A stretch of DNA of 21,619 nucleotides from an uncultured delta proteobacterium (GTDB lineage: Bacteria; Myxococcota_A; Polyangia; Polyangiales; Polyangiaceae). The translations under genes and the position numbers were made by a program. The number at the start of each line of letters is the position of its first letter. The stretch's first letter is position 1. This document shows positions 1 through 8,264 of the stretch, piece by piece. The notes below the pieces were generated by a model. It made no database searches. It was not told the DNA's origin and saw nothing but the letters and a program-made list of their open reading frames with translations. Where the stretch lies: NCBI GenBank assembly GCA_903858055.1, contig CAIOHM010000032.1, forward strand, positions 1 through 21,619. The letters are read 5' to 3'.

Positions 1-37
1 GCGCGTCGCCCGCGCTCGGCCTTCGCGCCGCCGAAGC

Positions 38-72
38 AAAAAACGCGCGCCCCACATGGGAGCGCGCGTTTT
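38..72 (-). terminator. Intrinsic terminator of pckG, bidirectional in form
   Basis: An 11-bp perfect inverted repeat, AAAACGCGCGC (40-50) against GCGCGCGTTTT (62-72), encloses an inner CCC-ACAT-GGG stem-loop with one bulged A at 61. Read on the minus strand it is a GC-rich hairpin followed by a run of six Ts (complement of A38-43), beginning about 20 nt after the pckG stop codon. The plus-strand side also ends in TTTT, so it could terminate transcripts entering from the left as well. Confidence 0.85.
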
Positions 73-93
73 CGTCGTGCGACAGCGAACGGG

Positions 94-1893
94 TCAGCTC
101 TTGACCTTGCTCGCTTCCTTCACGCGCGAGAGGAGGATCTTCGCCTGAAGCACCAGCGGCTCCGGCACCGTCTCGCCGAGCTTCTCGAAGAACTCGAGGC
201 TCGAACCGAGCTCACGCTCCCACTCGCCGAGGTCGATACGCGTCGCCTTCGCGAGCTGCTCCTCGCTGATGTCGAGGCCCGTGAGGTCGAGGTCGTCGCC
301 CTTCGGAACCCAACCGAGGAGCGTCTCCTGCGCGGCGACCTTGCCGCGCGCGCGGTCGACGACCCACTTGAGGACGCGCATGTTTTCGCCGAAGCCCGGC
401 CAGAGGAACTTGCCGTTTTCGTCCTGGCGGAACCAGTTGACCATGAAGATTTTCGGCGGGAACGGGATGCTGTGCTGCATCTCGAGCCAGTGGCCGAGGT
501 AGCTGCCCATGTCGTAGCCGTGGAACGGCAGCATGGCCATCGGGTCGCGGCGCACGACACCGACCTGGCCGACCGCGGCGGCGGTGGTCTCGCTGCCGAG
601 CGTGGAGCCGAAGAACACGCCGTGGAGCCAGCTGAACGACTGCATGACGAGCGGCACCGTGGTGGCGCGGCGGCCGCCGAAGATGATCGCGCTGATCGGA
701 ACGCCACGCGGGTCGTCGGCCTGGAAGCTGAGCGCGGGGTTGTTCGAGGCCGGCGCCGTGAAGCGCGCGTTCGGGTGCGCGGCCTTCTCGGTCGAGCCCT
801 TCTTCCAGGGGCGGCCCTGCCAGTCGGTGAGCTCCTCGGGGACCTCGCCGTCCATGCCTTCCCACCACACGCCGCCGTCCTTCGTGAGGGCGACGTTCGT
901 GAAGAGCGTGTCCTTCATCACGCACTTCATGGCGTTGGGGTTCGAGCTGTTGCTCGTGCCCGGCGCGACGCCGAAGTAACCGGCCTCCGGGTTGATCGCG
1001 TAGAGCTTGCCGTCGGGCCCGACGCGCATCCACGCGATGTCGTCGCCAACGGTCCAGATCTTCCAGCCGTTGAAGCGCTTCGGCGGGATCATCATCGCGA
1101 AGTTCGTCTTGCCGCACGCGCTCGGGAACGCCGCCGCCACGTACGTCGTCTCACCCTCCGGCGACTCGACGCCGAGGATGAGCATGTGCTCCGCGAGCCA
1201 ACCCTCTTGCTTGCCGAGGAAGCTGCCGATGCGGAGTGCGAGGCACTTCTTGCCGAGGAGCACGTTGCCGCCGTAGCCCGAGCCCACCGACCAGATCGTG
1301 TTGTCGTGCGGGAAGTGGCAGATGAAGCGGCGGTCGGGGTTGCAGTCGAGCGTGCTGTGGAGACCGCGGTTGAAGTCGTTCGAGTCGCCGAGCATGTCGA
1401 GCGCCTGCTTGCCCATGCGGGTCATGATCCGCATGTTGAGCGCCACGTAGATGCTGTCGGTGAGCTCCACGCCGATCTTGCTGAGCGGCGAGCCGATGGG
1501 GCCCATGCAGTAGGGCACCACGTACATCGTGCGGCCCTTCATGGAGCCGTCGAACATGGCGCCGAGCTTCGCGTAGGCGTCCGCGGGGGGCATCCAGTTG
1601 TTGAGCGGCCCGACCTCTTCCTTCTTCGGCGTGCAGATGAAGGTGAGCTGCTCCACGCGCGCCACGTCGTTCGGGTTCGAGCGGTGGTAGTAGCAGTTCG
1701 GCCACTTCTCCTGGTTCAGCGGGATGAGCGTGCCGTCGGCGACCGCGATCTCCGTGAAGCGGCGCTTCTCGTCTTCGGAGCCGTCACACCAGACCACGCG
1801 GTCGGGCTTCGTGAGGGCGGCCATCTCCTGGACCCAGGTCAGGAGGTTGACGTTTTTCGTCAGTGTCGTCGCGGTCATGGCTTCGTTCGACAT
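94..1893 (-). CDS. pckG: Phosphoenolpyruvate carboxykinase (GTP)
   Basis: This cytoplasmic enzyme of 599 aa, the usual length for the GTP-dependent family, interconverts oxaloacetate plus GTP with PEP, CO2 and GDP. It is the entry step of gluconeogenesis from TCA-cycle carbon. Family signatures are all present. The P-loop with the reactive cysteine, FPSACGKTN, is at residues 256-264 (Cys260). The metal-binding GDDIAW motif is at 283-288. The substrate-binding FGGRRATTVPLV segment is at 405-416. The GYGGNVLLGKKCLALRI region at 206-222 also matches the family. The ATP-type enzyme (PckA) is unrelated and excluded. The start used is the ATG at 1891-1893. A second ATG five codons downstream (MTATTLTK) is possible, and neither has a convincing Shine-Dalgarno. 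The gene is monocistronic, with its own terminator downstream and a divergent neighbour upstream. Confidence 0.97.
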   Translation of the reverse strand: MSNEAMTATTLTKNVNLLTWVQEMAALTKPDRVVWCDGSEDEKRRFTEIAVADGTLIPLNQEKWPNCYYHRSNPNDVARVEQLTFICTPKKEEVGPLNNWMPPADAYAKLGAMFDGSMKGRTMYVVPYCMGPIGSPLSKIGVELTDSIYVALNMRIMTRMGKQALDMLGDSNDFNRGLHSTLDCNPDRRFICHFPHDNTIWSVGSGYGGNVLLGKKCLALRIGSFLGKQEGWLAEHMLILGVESPEGETTYVAAAFPSACGKTNFAMMIPPKRFNGWKIWTVGDDIAWMRVGPDGKLYAINPEAGYFGVAPGTSNSSNPNAMKCVMKDTLFTNVALTKDGGVWWEGMDGEVPEELTDWQGRPWKKGSTEKAAHPNARFTAPASNNPALSFQADDPRGVPISAIIFGGRRATTVPLVMQSFSWLHGVFFGSTLGSETTAAAVGQVGVVRRDPMAMLPFHGYDMGSYLGHWLEMQHSIPFPPKIFMVNWFRQDENGKFLWPGFGENMRVLKWVVDRARGKVAAQETLLGWVPKGDDLDLTGLDISEEQLAKATRIDLGEWERELGSSLEFFEKLGETVPEPLVLQAKILLSRVKEASKVKS

Positions 1894-2001
1894 GGTTCAC
1901 CGAGGGGGCGCCCGAGAGGGGAGGGGGGCACGAATGCGCGTGGCCCTAGCGCAAAGGTTGGTAGGTGTCCTGCCGTGGGCGTCGAAAAACGAGCAGCGAA
2001 A
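1894..2001. promoter_or_regulatory. Divergent intergenic promoter region, pckG / lipoprotein gene
   Basis: This 108-bp spacer separates two divergently read genes, so both promoters should lie here or overlap the gene ends. A minus-strand TAGGGC hexamer (1948 down to 1943) is a -10 candidate for pckG and would give a leader of about 45-50 nt, but no good -35 stands 17 bp upstream of it. On the plus strand TAGCGC (1947-1952) and TAGGTG (1962-1967) are candidates. None is strong enough to assign. Confidence 0.35.
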
Positions 2002-2742
2002 ATGAACGCAGAGCGTCGAAGTCACGTGGTGCCGCGAATTCCTCGTCTTGGGTTGGTGACTCTGATCTGGGGCGCATGTTGCGGCACGTTCGGCTGCCAG
2101 CAGACGCCGCCCATGGTGGCCCCGAACGCGCACGTCGACGCGAAGTCTCCCCCCGACGACGGCGGCGCGTCGCGTGGGAGCGCGGGCGGGCTTCAACACG
2201 CGCAAGCGCTCGAGGCCTTGCGCCACTACCCCACCGCGACGCAGCAGAGCGCCGACGGGCGCGTGCGCATCGGGCTCGCGGCCGGGAGCCAATGGCGTCG
2301 CGTGACCTTCTGGGGCTTCGACGCCTACGCCGGCTTTCGCTTCGGCCAAGACCACCACGGGGTCGCGGGCGTGATGACGATCGAGCCGCTCAAGGGCGAG
2401 GGCGATCGCGCCTGCATCGCCGCGTTCGACGAGTGGTCGAAGCCCTATGTGGAGGCGTTCTCGTTGCGCATGAGCGGCGTCACGGAGAGCGCCATCCGCA
2501 TCGGCGACATGCCCGCGGTGGCGCGCCGGCTTTACGCGGTCGGCGAGAGCCCGATCGGCACCGTCGACTACTACAGCGCCTACGCCGTCGCGCGCCGCTC
2601 GGAAGACGTCTGCGTGATCATCGGCCTCGCGGTGCCCGTGCGCGAAGCGGGCGAGCGCGCGAAGTGGGCCCTCGATCGCCTCGCCGACGAAGCGTTTCGC
2701 ACGGCGTACGTCGACGCATCGCTCGGTCGCGCGAAGCCGTGA
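2002..2742 (+). CDS. Putative lipoprotein of unknown function
   Basis: This 246-aa protein has an N-terminus with basic residues followed by a hydrophobic stretch (about residues 16-31, GLVTLIWGACCGTFGC). That stretch ends at Cys32, just before a Pro/Ser/Asp-rich linker (34-60). This is the layout of an exported lipoprotein, although the lipobox (TFGC) departs from the LAGC consensus; Cys26 and Cys27 are alternatives. The mature part (about 65-246) matches no family I recognise. It has mixed alpha/beta character, with two cysteines (in DRACIAAF and SEDVCVII) that could form a disulfide in the periplasm. The reading frame stays open far upstream, antisense to pckG. I start at ATG 2002 because a signal sequence follows at once and the pckG start lies upstream. 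Its last codons overlap the next gene, so the two are probably co-translated. Confidence 0.75.
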   Translation: MNAERRSHVVPRIPRLGLVTLIWGACCGTFGCQQTPPMVAPNAHVDAKSPPDDGGASRGSAGGLQHAQALEALRHYPTATQQSADGRVRIGLAAGSQWRRVTFWGFDAYAGFRFGQDHHGVAGVMTIEPLKGEGDRACIAAFDEWSKPYVEAFSLRMSGVTESAIRIGDMPAVARRLYAVGESPIGTVDYYSAYAVARRSEDVCVIIGLAVPVREAGERAKWALDRLADEAFRTAYVDASLGRAKP

Positions 2743-3632
2743 CCGCGAGCGTCGAAGGTTCGCGGGCGAGCGCGGCCGACCTTGGATCCGTCGCGATCGC
2801 CGCGGTGGTCTTCGCGACGAGTGGCCCGGTCGCGAAGGTCATCGAGACCGTGCACCCGCTCGGGGTCGCGTGCGGTCGCACGGGGCTCGCGGCCCTCGCG
2901 CTTCTGCTGGTCGACCGGGTGGCCATCGTGCGCGCGTGGCGTGCTGCGCCGCGCTCGGAGTGGCTCCGCGCGTTCGCGGCAGGGGTGCTGCTCGCCGCAC
3001 ACTTCGCGGGCTACCTCGGCGGTCTTGCCACCACCTCGCTCGCGGCGGCCTCGGCGCTCGTCTCGCTCGAGCCCGTCGCCGTCGTCACCGTGGCCGCGGT
3101 CGTGCAGCGCATTCAGCCGCGCGCAGCGGAGCTCGCGGGGGTCCTCGTCGCCACGCTCGGTGCCTTCGTGGTCGGCTCGGCGGCGGGTCACGGCGAGCAC
3201 CGGATCTTCGGCGATCTGCTCGTGGTCGCATCGGTGTTCCTCTACGGGTTCTACGTCGCCGTGGCGCGTGGCGTGTCACCGGCGATCCCTGCGCGCGCCT
3301 ACGCCTCGTTCGTCTACGCGACGGCGAGCCTCGTGCTCGTACCGGTGCTCGCGCTCTTGCCGTCGGCGCATCGTGTGCCCTCCACGGGCGACGCGCTGCG
3401 CGTCTTGGCGCTCGCGATCTTCCCGACGCTCGTGGGGCACACGCTCATTCAGCGCGCGGCGAGCCGCGTGCGGCCAGCGGTGCTGGCGCTGGTCTCGCCG
3501 GGCGAGACCGTGGGGTCGATCGCGATCGGTGCGTGCATGCTGCACATGCCGCCGAGCCCGCTCGAGTGGGCTGGGATCGCCGTGGTTCTCCTGGGAACGA
3601 CGCTCGTTGCGCGCGCCGCGCGAAGCCACTGA
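2739..3632 (+). CDS. EamA/DMT-superfamily transporter
   Basis: This 297-aa inner-membrane protein has about ten hydrophobic helices arranged as two similar halves (roughly residues 15-145 and 150-290), the two-EamA-repeat architecture of the drug/metabolite transporter superfamily. Recognisable features are the VFATSGPVAKVI segment of helix 1, the EPVAVVTVAAVV segment ending the first repeat, and the SPGETVGSIAIGA segment in the equivalent place of the second repeat. Such carriers move small metabolites such as amino acids or nucleotides, but the substrate cannot be read from sequence. The start is GTG at 2739, overlapping the TGA of the lipoprotein gene in a GTGA arrangement, which suggests translational coupling. 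No start codon further upstream makes sense because that frame is antisense-like low-complexity sequence. Confidence 0.87.
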   Translation: MTASVEGSRASAADLGSVAIAAVVFATSGPVAKVIETVHPLGVACGRTGLAALALLLVDRVAIVRAWRAAPRSEWLRAFAAGVLLAAHFAGYLGGLATTSLAAASALVSLEPVAVVTVAAVVQRIQPRAAELAGVLVATLGAFVVGSAAGHGEHRIFGDLLVVASVFLYGFYVAVARGVSPAIPARAYASFVYATASLVLVPVLALLPSAHRVPSTGDALRVLALAIFPTLVGHTLIQRAASRVRPAVLALVSPGETVGSIAIGACMLHMPPSPLEWAGIAVVLLGTTLVARAARSH

Positions 3633-3657
3633 CGCTCGCGCCGCGAAGGCGTAGTCT
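3629..3657 (+). promoter_or_regulatory. Putative promoter with leaderless geometry, acyltransferase gene
   Basis: A -35-like CTGACG (3629-3634) and a -10-like TAGTCT (3652-3657) are separated by exactly 17 bp. The -10 box ends 6 nt before the ATG at 3664, which would put the transcript start on the A of the start codon. No Shine-Dalgarno precedes the ATG. The -35 overlaps the end of the transporter gene. The assignment is inference from spacing and from the same arrangement at other genes in this window. Confidence 0.5.
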
Positions 3658-3663
3658 TGCCGC

Positions 3664-5268
3664 ATGAGCGCGCCCATCCTCGGCTTCAACCGTGTGCGTC
3701 CCGAGCTCGTCGACGAGACCGTCCGCCGCGTGGTCCGCGACACGAAGGATCCCCTCTTCACGTTGAACGACGCGGCCTACTGCGAGGTGCGCCGGCTTCA
3801 ACTCTCGGGCGCGTACGGCGACCCCGAGCTCGCCGCGTGGCGCGACCTCGCGCGGAAGGTGGGGCGCCTCGGCAAGGGTGAGCTGCAGAAGAGCCTCGAG
3901 TCCGTCGCGCGCATGCACGCGGAAGACGTGGCCGGCAACTTCGACGAGCGCGTGTACAAAGTCGCCTCGCGAGCCGCGGCGCCGCTCATCAACGCGCTCC
4001 TCTCGCCACGCATGCTCCTCGAAGACTTCAAGGGGGCCTTCGATCTGCGCGCCCTCGACGGCCGCGTCGTCATCGAAGGGCCTGTCGACCACCTGAAGCG
4101 GCTCGCGCAGATCGGGACCCTGGTCTTCACGCCGACGCACCTCTCGAACTTCGACTCGGTCGTCTTCGGCTACGCGCTCGAGCGCTCGGGGCTGCCGCCC
4201 GCGACCTACGGTGCAGGGAAGAACCTCTTCACGAACCCGGCGCTCTCGTTCTTCATGCACAACCTCGGCGCCTACAAGGTCGACCGAAGGCTCAAGCATG
4301 CACTCTACAAAGAAGTGCTCAAGACCTACTCGTGCGTGCTCCTCGAGCGCGGCTTCCATAGCCTGTTCTTCCCAGGGGGCACGCGCTCGCGCAGCGGTGG
4401 CATCGAGCGTCGCCTCACGCTCGGTCTCGCGGGTACGGGTGTCGAAGCGTTCCAAAACACGGCGATCGCCGGCGTGCCGCGTCGCGTGTTCTTCGTGCCT
4501 GCGACCATCAACTACATGCTCACGCTCGAGGCCGAGAGCCTCATCGACGAGTTCCTGCAGGAGTCCGGCAAGGCCCGCTACGTGCTCCAAGACGACGACG
4601 AATCGACGCGCGTGAACCGCATCGCGAGCTTCTTGCGCAAGCTCGCCATGCACGACGCGGGCGTGGTGATTCGCTACTCGCGGCCCATCGACATCGTCGG
4701 CAACTTCGTCGACGAAGACGGCCTCTCGCTCGACCCCACGGGCCGAGCGTTCGACCCGATTGGTTACTTGCAGAGCGCACGTACGGGCGAGGTCGTGGTC
4801 GACGAGGTTCGCAACGCGGAATACACGCGGCAGCTCGGCGAGGCCGTGGTGGAGGGTTACAAGCGGGACACGGTCTTCCTTCCGACTCACCTCGTGGCGG
4901 CGGCGGCGTTTGGCTACGTGCGCGAGGTGCTGGGCAAGGGCGATCTCTTCGCGCTCCTCCGCTCGGAAGACGACGTGACCGTGCCCCGCGCCGAGCTCGC
5001 GCGCCGTGTCGAGGCGCTCCGTGACCGCGCGCGGGTCCTCGCTGACCAAGGAAAGGTGCGCTTGGCCCCTTCGCTGCTCCTCGACGACGGAGCGGGCATC
5101 TTGGCCGCGGGCCTCAAGGGCTTCGGCGGCTACCACGAGCACCCGGTCATCGCCGCGCGCGGTCAAGACCTGCTCCTGGAAGACACCCGCCTGCTTTTTT
5201 ACTACCAAAACCGCCTCGTCGCTCACGGGCTCGCCTACGACGCTTCGAGCGGCACGATGCGCGTCTGA
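3664..5268 (+). CDS. Glycerol-3-phosphate / dihydroxyacetone-phosphate O-acyltransferase-like protein
   Basis: This 534-aa PlsB/PlsC-superfamily protein has the four acyltransferase blocks in order. The HX4D catalytic motif is PTHLSNFD (His159, Asp164). Block II, GAYKVDRR, is at 202-209. Block III, FFPGGTRSRSG, is at 235-245 and binds the phosphate of the acceptor. Block IV, VPATINY, is at 278-284. It is far longer than a 1-acyl-G3P acyltransferase (about 250 aa), with about 140 residues before and 250 after the catalytic core. That resembles the GPAT/DHAPAT group, which transfers an acyl chain to the sn-1 position of glycerol-3-phosphate or DHAP. Which acceptor is used cannot be decided from sequence. 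An alkyl-DHAP-synthase-like gene 7 kb away makes DHAP worth considering. The ATG at 3664 is preceded by a TAGTCT box and no Shine-Dalgarno. Confidence 0.85.
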   Translation: MSAPILGFNRVRPELVDETVRRVVRDTKDPLFTLNDAAYCEVRRLQLSGAYGDPELAAWRDLARKVGRLGKGELQKSLESVARMHAEDVAGNFDERVYKVASRAAAPLINALLSPRMLLEDFKGAFDLRALDGRVVIEGPVDHLKRLAQIGTLVFTPTHLSNFDSVVFGYALERSGLPPATYGAGKNLFTNPALSFFMHNLGAYKVDRRLKHALYKEVLKTYSCVLLERGFHSLFFPGGTRSRSGGIERRLTLGLAGTGVEAFQNTAIAGVPRRVFFVPATINYMLTLEAESLIDEFLQESGKARYVLQDDDESTRVNRIASFLRKLAMHDAGVVIRYSRPIDIVGNFVDEDGLSLDPTGRAFDPIGYLQSARTGEVVVDEVRNAEYTRQLGEAVVEGYKRDTVFLPTHLVAAAAFGYVREVLGKGDLFALLRSEDDVTVPRAELARRVEALRDRARVLADQGKVRLAPSLLLDDGAGILAAGLKGFGGYHEHPVIAARGQDLLLEDTRLLFYYQNRLVAHGLAYDASSGTMRV

Positions 5269-5455
5269 GCGCCGTCGGCGGAGCGCAGACAGTCGAAGCC
5301 GGCACGCGTATGGCCACCGCGTCGGCGCTAAAGGTTCCGCTCGGAGCGAGCGCGCTGTTTGCGCTGCTCGCGCGGATTCCCACCGTGACGGCGGTCGGTG
5401 CGATTCGCTCCTCGGCGATACGCGACGACGCGGGATGCGAGTGAAGCCCCTCGTG

Positions 5456-5992
5456 TCACTCGGCGGCGATCGCGTTGGCTTGCCGGGCGAGCCACCCGTC
5501 GATCCCGCGTAGCAGCGCGACGGCCGCCTCGGTCTCGGCAAAGCCCACGGAGACGAACGAGCGGGCGACCTCGACGGTGCCTCCGCGTGCGTCGTGGTGG
5601 CCGTCGACGCGCCCGAGCGAGGAGTGGGCCTCCCGAGGATCGGACACGCAAGCGGCGGCGGCGATCGCCTGCCTCTCGGTGCACCAGACCACCACATGCA
5701 CGCATCGGAGCTCGACTTCGTCGAGGTCCGCAGGGCGACCGGTCCCTCGTCCCGCGAGGCGAGCGCGTTGCTCGCGGAGGCGACCGATCTCGAGTCGAAG
5801 TTCGCGCTCGAGAGGCCCGCGCAGAGCCCGCACCTCGAAGGACGCGCGGCGTGCGACGACGCTTGCCTCCCCAAGGCAGCCGAGTTGAAGCGAGACGAGC
5901 GCCGGGTCGATCGCCGGATGCACGAGCGCAGGGTGGGGCAGCGGGGTGACGGTCCCAAGATGCTCGCTGGAGGAAGCTGTGGTTGCGTTCAT
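5456..5992 (-). CDS. Hypothetical protein, 178 aa
   Basis: I do not recognise this protein. It has strong GC bias at third codon positions on the minus strand, which supports it as a real gene over the several frames open opposite it. The N-terminal 30 residues are Ser/Thr/Pro/His-rich and probably disordered. A middle segment (about 55-80, ALRGPLERELRLEIGRLREQ and following) should be a charged helix, possibly coiled coil. The part from about 90 to 178 looks globular and contains two cysteines (VELRCVHVVVWC) and an Ala-rich C-terminal helix. No signal peptide or membrane segment is visible. It lies 78 nt downstream of the c-di-GMP enzyme gene on the same strand and could share its transcript. 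The start is ATG 5990-5992, without a clear Shine-Dalgarno. Confidence 0.65.
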   Translation of the reverse strand: MNATTASSSEHLGTVTPLPHPALVHPAIDPALVSLQLGCLGEASVVARRASFEVRALRGPLERELRLEIGRLREQRARLAGRGTGRPADLDEVELRCVHVVVWCTERQAIAAAACVSDPREAHSSLGRVDGHHDARGGTVEVARSFVSVGFAETEAAVALLRGIDGWLARQANAIAAE

Positions 5993-6070
5993 GGTCGTCG
6001 CGCAGCCTTGCCGATCCGTCGTGACGATTGTCCGAGTCCTCGGTGAACTCTTCGTTCCCGCGGCGCTCGG

Positions 6071-7903
6071 TCAGCGGGGAGCCGGTGCGATGGCCACACG
6101 GTCGCGTCCTCGTCGTTTCGCCTCGTAAAGAGCGAGGTCCGCGCGTGCGAGCAAATCATCCCGCAGCTCGCCCCTTCGCCGCTCGGCGACACCGAACGAA
6201 GCGGTGATGGGTTTGCCCGCGAGCAGGACTTCTTCGCGGATGCGGATGCGAAGCTGGTCGGCGATGGACGCGGCGTCGTCGAGGCTCGCTCCCTCGAACG
6301 CCAGCAAGAACTCTTCGCCTCCCATGCGCACGACGCGGTCGTCGGTGCGGACGCCGCACGTGAGCAGGCGTGCGATCTGACGAAGGATGCGGTCGCCCTC
6401 GGCATGACCATGTTCATCGTTCACGCGCTTGAAGTGGTCGACGTCGACGAGCACGACGGCGAGCCCTCCGCGCGGTGGGGAGGCGTCTGGAATCACGACG
6501 TCGATGGCATGGCGGTTGAGTACGCCGGTGAGCGCGTCGCTCTGCGCGAGGCGCGCGAGTCGTCGCGCCTCGAGGTAGGGCGCGACGATGCCCGCGACGA
6601 TGCGAAGCCGAAGCTCGTCGTCCTCGTCGAAGTCGTCCGGGGTCTGAGAGGTAGAGGCGATCACACCGAAGGTTCCGGACCCGTCGCGGAGCGGCGCGCC
6701 GAGGAAGGATGCGAATGGTGACGCGAGCCCGGGCTTCACCACGAAGCGGGGGTCTTCGAGCGCGCGACCCACGCGAACGGGCTCGCCCGACGCGACGACG
6801 GCACCGACGAGACCTTCGCCAGGGAGGAAGTGCGTGTCGGCGTGGAGGTGCACGGACTCCCCGCTCCGGGCGGCGACGAGAAGTCCGTCGCGGGTGGCGT
6901 TCAGCAGACGCAAGCTCACCCGCTCGACGCCGAGGAGGCGAGCTGTGGCAGTGGTGACGGTTCGGAGCGCGTCCTCGAGCGAGGCCGCGGTTGCGAGGTC
7001 CTCGACGAGGCGAAGCAAGTCCCGTTGGTTCCCGCGCCGTGCTTTGCGGCCGCGGCGCAGGCGCATGCCCGCGAGAGCGACGAGCCCCGCGGGGTCAGGC
7101 GGTTCGGGCGCGGAGGAGGGGCGACCAAAGAACCACCCCTGCGCGTAGGATACACCCATCTCGACCAGCGCCGCGACGTCGGCTTCATCCTCCACGCCCT
7201 CGGCGATCACGCGCGAGCCGAGCTGCGCGCCCACGTCGACGAGCGCGGTCACGAGCGTTCGCTGGGACGCGTTTTCGCTGACGCCGCGCACGAGCGAGCG
7301 ATCGAGTTTGAGGTACGTGGGTCTGAGGCTCAGCACGCGCTCGAGTGACTGAGCTCCCGCGCCGACGTCGTCCAGTGCGACGGGGAAACCCTGCTTCAAG
7401 TAGTGACGGAGGGCCGTCTCCATGCGGTCGACATTGGCGCCGTGCCGCTCCGTCAGCTCGAGGACGAAGCGGGTCGGTGTGAGCCCCGCATCGAGGATCG
7501 CCGCGTAGGTGAAGCCTGGTGTGAACGCCGGGTCCTCCGCGGCCCGCGGGTCGATGTTCAAAAAGCAGCGCGGCTTGGTCGGGTTGCGTGCGATCGCCTC
7601 GATCGCGAGCCGTCGCCACCGGCGATCGAGCGCGAGGAGGCAGCCCGCGGCGTAAGCGGCGTCGAGGAGCTGGCTCGGCCCCGCGCAGTCCTCCTCGAGT
7701 CCGAGCGGCACCTGGCCGATGCGACCGAGGGCCTCGTACGCGAAGACGTCGCCGGTCGTGAGGTCGACGATCGGCTGGAACGCGACCGCAAGCTGGCCGT
7801 GGGCGACGAACTCACCGACCCTGCGCGACCAGGTGCTCGGTTCGGCCGTGGCTCGAGGGGGCGACGAGGACGACGCGCCGCGGTTCGTCGGAAGGGCAAC
7901 CAT
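6071..7903 (-). CDS. Dual c-di-GMP enzyme: EAL-GAF-GGDEF protein
   Basis: This 610-aa soluble signalling protein lacks membrane segments. Its N-terminal EAL phosphodiesterase domain (about 25-270) keeps the catalytic set: EALGR (Glu57), FLNIDP (Asn116), LELTE (Glu149), LDDVGAG (Asp178-Asp179), YLKLD (Lys199), IAEGVE (Glu235) and AQGWFFGRP (Gln255). A GAF sensor domain follows (about 295-445), with GEGLVGAVVASGEPV and FLGAPLRDGSGTFGVI typical of the fold. The C-terminal GGDEF diguanylate cyclase domain (about 452-605) has DALTGVLNRH, VDVDHFKRVNDEHGH and an active GGEEF (528-532). An RTDD inhibitory I-site lies at 519-522, exactly five residues before it. Domain order is the reverse of the common GGDEF-EAL tandem. 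I start at ATG 7903, which has a TAGGCC box 8 nt upstream. An upstream in-frame TTG at 7990 would add 29 poorly structured residues and is the alternative. Confidence 0.93.
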   Translation of the reverse strand: MVALPTNRGASSSSPPRATAEPSTWSRRVGEFVAHGQLAVAFQPIVDLTTGDVFAYEALGRIGQVPLGLEEDCAGPSQLLDAAYAAGCLLALDRRWRRLAIEAIARNPTKPRCFLNIDPRAAEDPAFTPGFTYAAILDAGLTPTRFVLELTERHGANVDRMETALRHYLKQGFPVALDDVGAGAQSLERVLSLRPTYLKLDRSLVRGVSENASQRTLVTALVDVGAQLGSRVIAEGVEDEADVAALVEMGVSYAQGWFFGRPSSAPEPPDPAGLVALAGMRLRRGRKARRGNQRDLLRLVEDLATAASLEDALRTVTTATARLLGVERVSLRLLNATRDGLLVAARSGESVHLHADTHFLPGEGLVGAVVASGEPVRVGRALEDPRFVVKPGLASPFASFLGAPLRDGSGTFGVIASTSQTPDDFDEDDELRLRIVAGIVAPYLEARRLARLAQSDALTGVLNRHAIDVVIPDASPPRGGLAVVLVDVDHFKRVNDEHGHAEGDRILRQIARLLTCGVRTDDRVVRMGGEEFLLAFEGASLDDAASIADQLRIRIREEVLLAGKPITASFGVAERRRGELRDDLLARADLALYEAKRRGRDRVAIAPAPR

Positions 7904-8264
7904 GGCCCGCGGGCCTACCTCGGCGGGTGGCGTGCGCTCGCGAACTCGTGGCGCCAATCGCGTGACCGTGCCTTGGCGGATACGGTCCAACGTGTGTCAT
8001 GGAAGCGCTTCAATCCTCTCGTCTTTTCGTCCTCGCGACGCGCGCGTCTCCGTGACGGAGCGGACGCCCTCGACCTCGCCGTGTGCTGCGTCGTTGCCCA
8101 ACGGAAACCGGACGCCAGGAGCCTGCGGCGCACGCCCACCTGCCGCCCAGGTCGTGGGCCCGCGGCCGGCGGCGGCGGGGCAATCGCGTGGCGTCGAGCG
8201 GAAGACACTTGAATTCCGGCGCGGTCAGCGCCATGGAACGCCGCTCACCAGGAACCGCGCGTCC
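7904..8264. other. Divergent intergenic region before the S1 protein gene
   Basis: This 361 bp lies between the c-di-GMP enzyme gene (minus) and the S1 gene (plus). Promoters for both must lie here. The left 87 bp could be coding if the minus gene begins at TTG 7990. A small dyad CTCCG-TGA-CGGAG (8048-8060) is present. TTGAAT at 8209-8214 is a -35-like hexamer, but no good -10 follows it at 17 bp. The Shine-Dalgarno AGGAA of the S1 gene is at 8250-8254. I find no convincing gene or RNA in it. Confidence 0.5.
7912..7917 (-). promoter_or_regulatory. Putative -10 box for the EAL-GAF-GGDEF gene
   Basis: TAGGCC on the minus strand ends 8 nt before the ATG at 7903, the same placement as the TAG boxes in front of prfA and the HIT gene. 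There is no Shine-Dalgarno at normal distance and no clear -35 hexamer. If the TTG at 7990 were the true start, this box would be coding sequence instead. Confidence 0.3.

Noticed and set aside
472..2001. Long plus-strand open frame antisense to pckG, continuous with the lipoprotein gene
   Set aside because: The translation is rich in Arg, Ala, Val and Glu without any domain, as expected for the complement of a GC-rich gene. pckG on the other strand is certain.
5310..5444. Possible 44-aa small protein (MATASALKVPLGASALFALL and following)
   Set aside because: It has an ATG and a hydrophobic stretch, but no Shine-Dalgarno, no TAG box, no neighbour support and no recognisable family. Too short to support by eye.
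3445..5958. 837-codon minus-strand open frame across the acyltransferase gene
   Set aside because: Arg/Ala/Glu-rich antisense sequence with no motif; the plus-strand acyltransferase has intact catalytic blocks.
7904..7990. 29-codon N-terminal extension of the EAL-GAF-GGDEF protein from a TTG start
   Set aside because: The extension is Arg/Pro-rich and not domain-like, TTG is the weakest start, and a TAG box sits just before the ATG at 7903. Kept only as an alternative.
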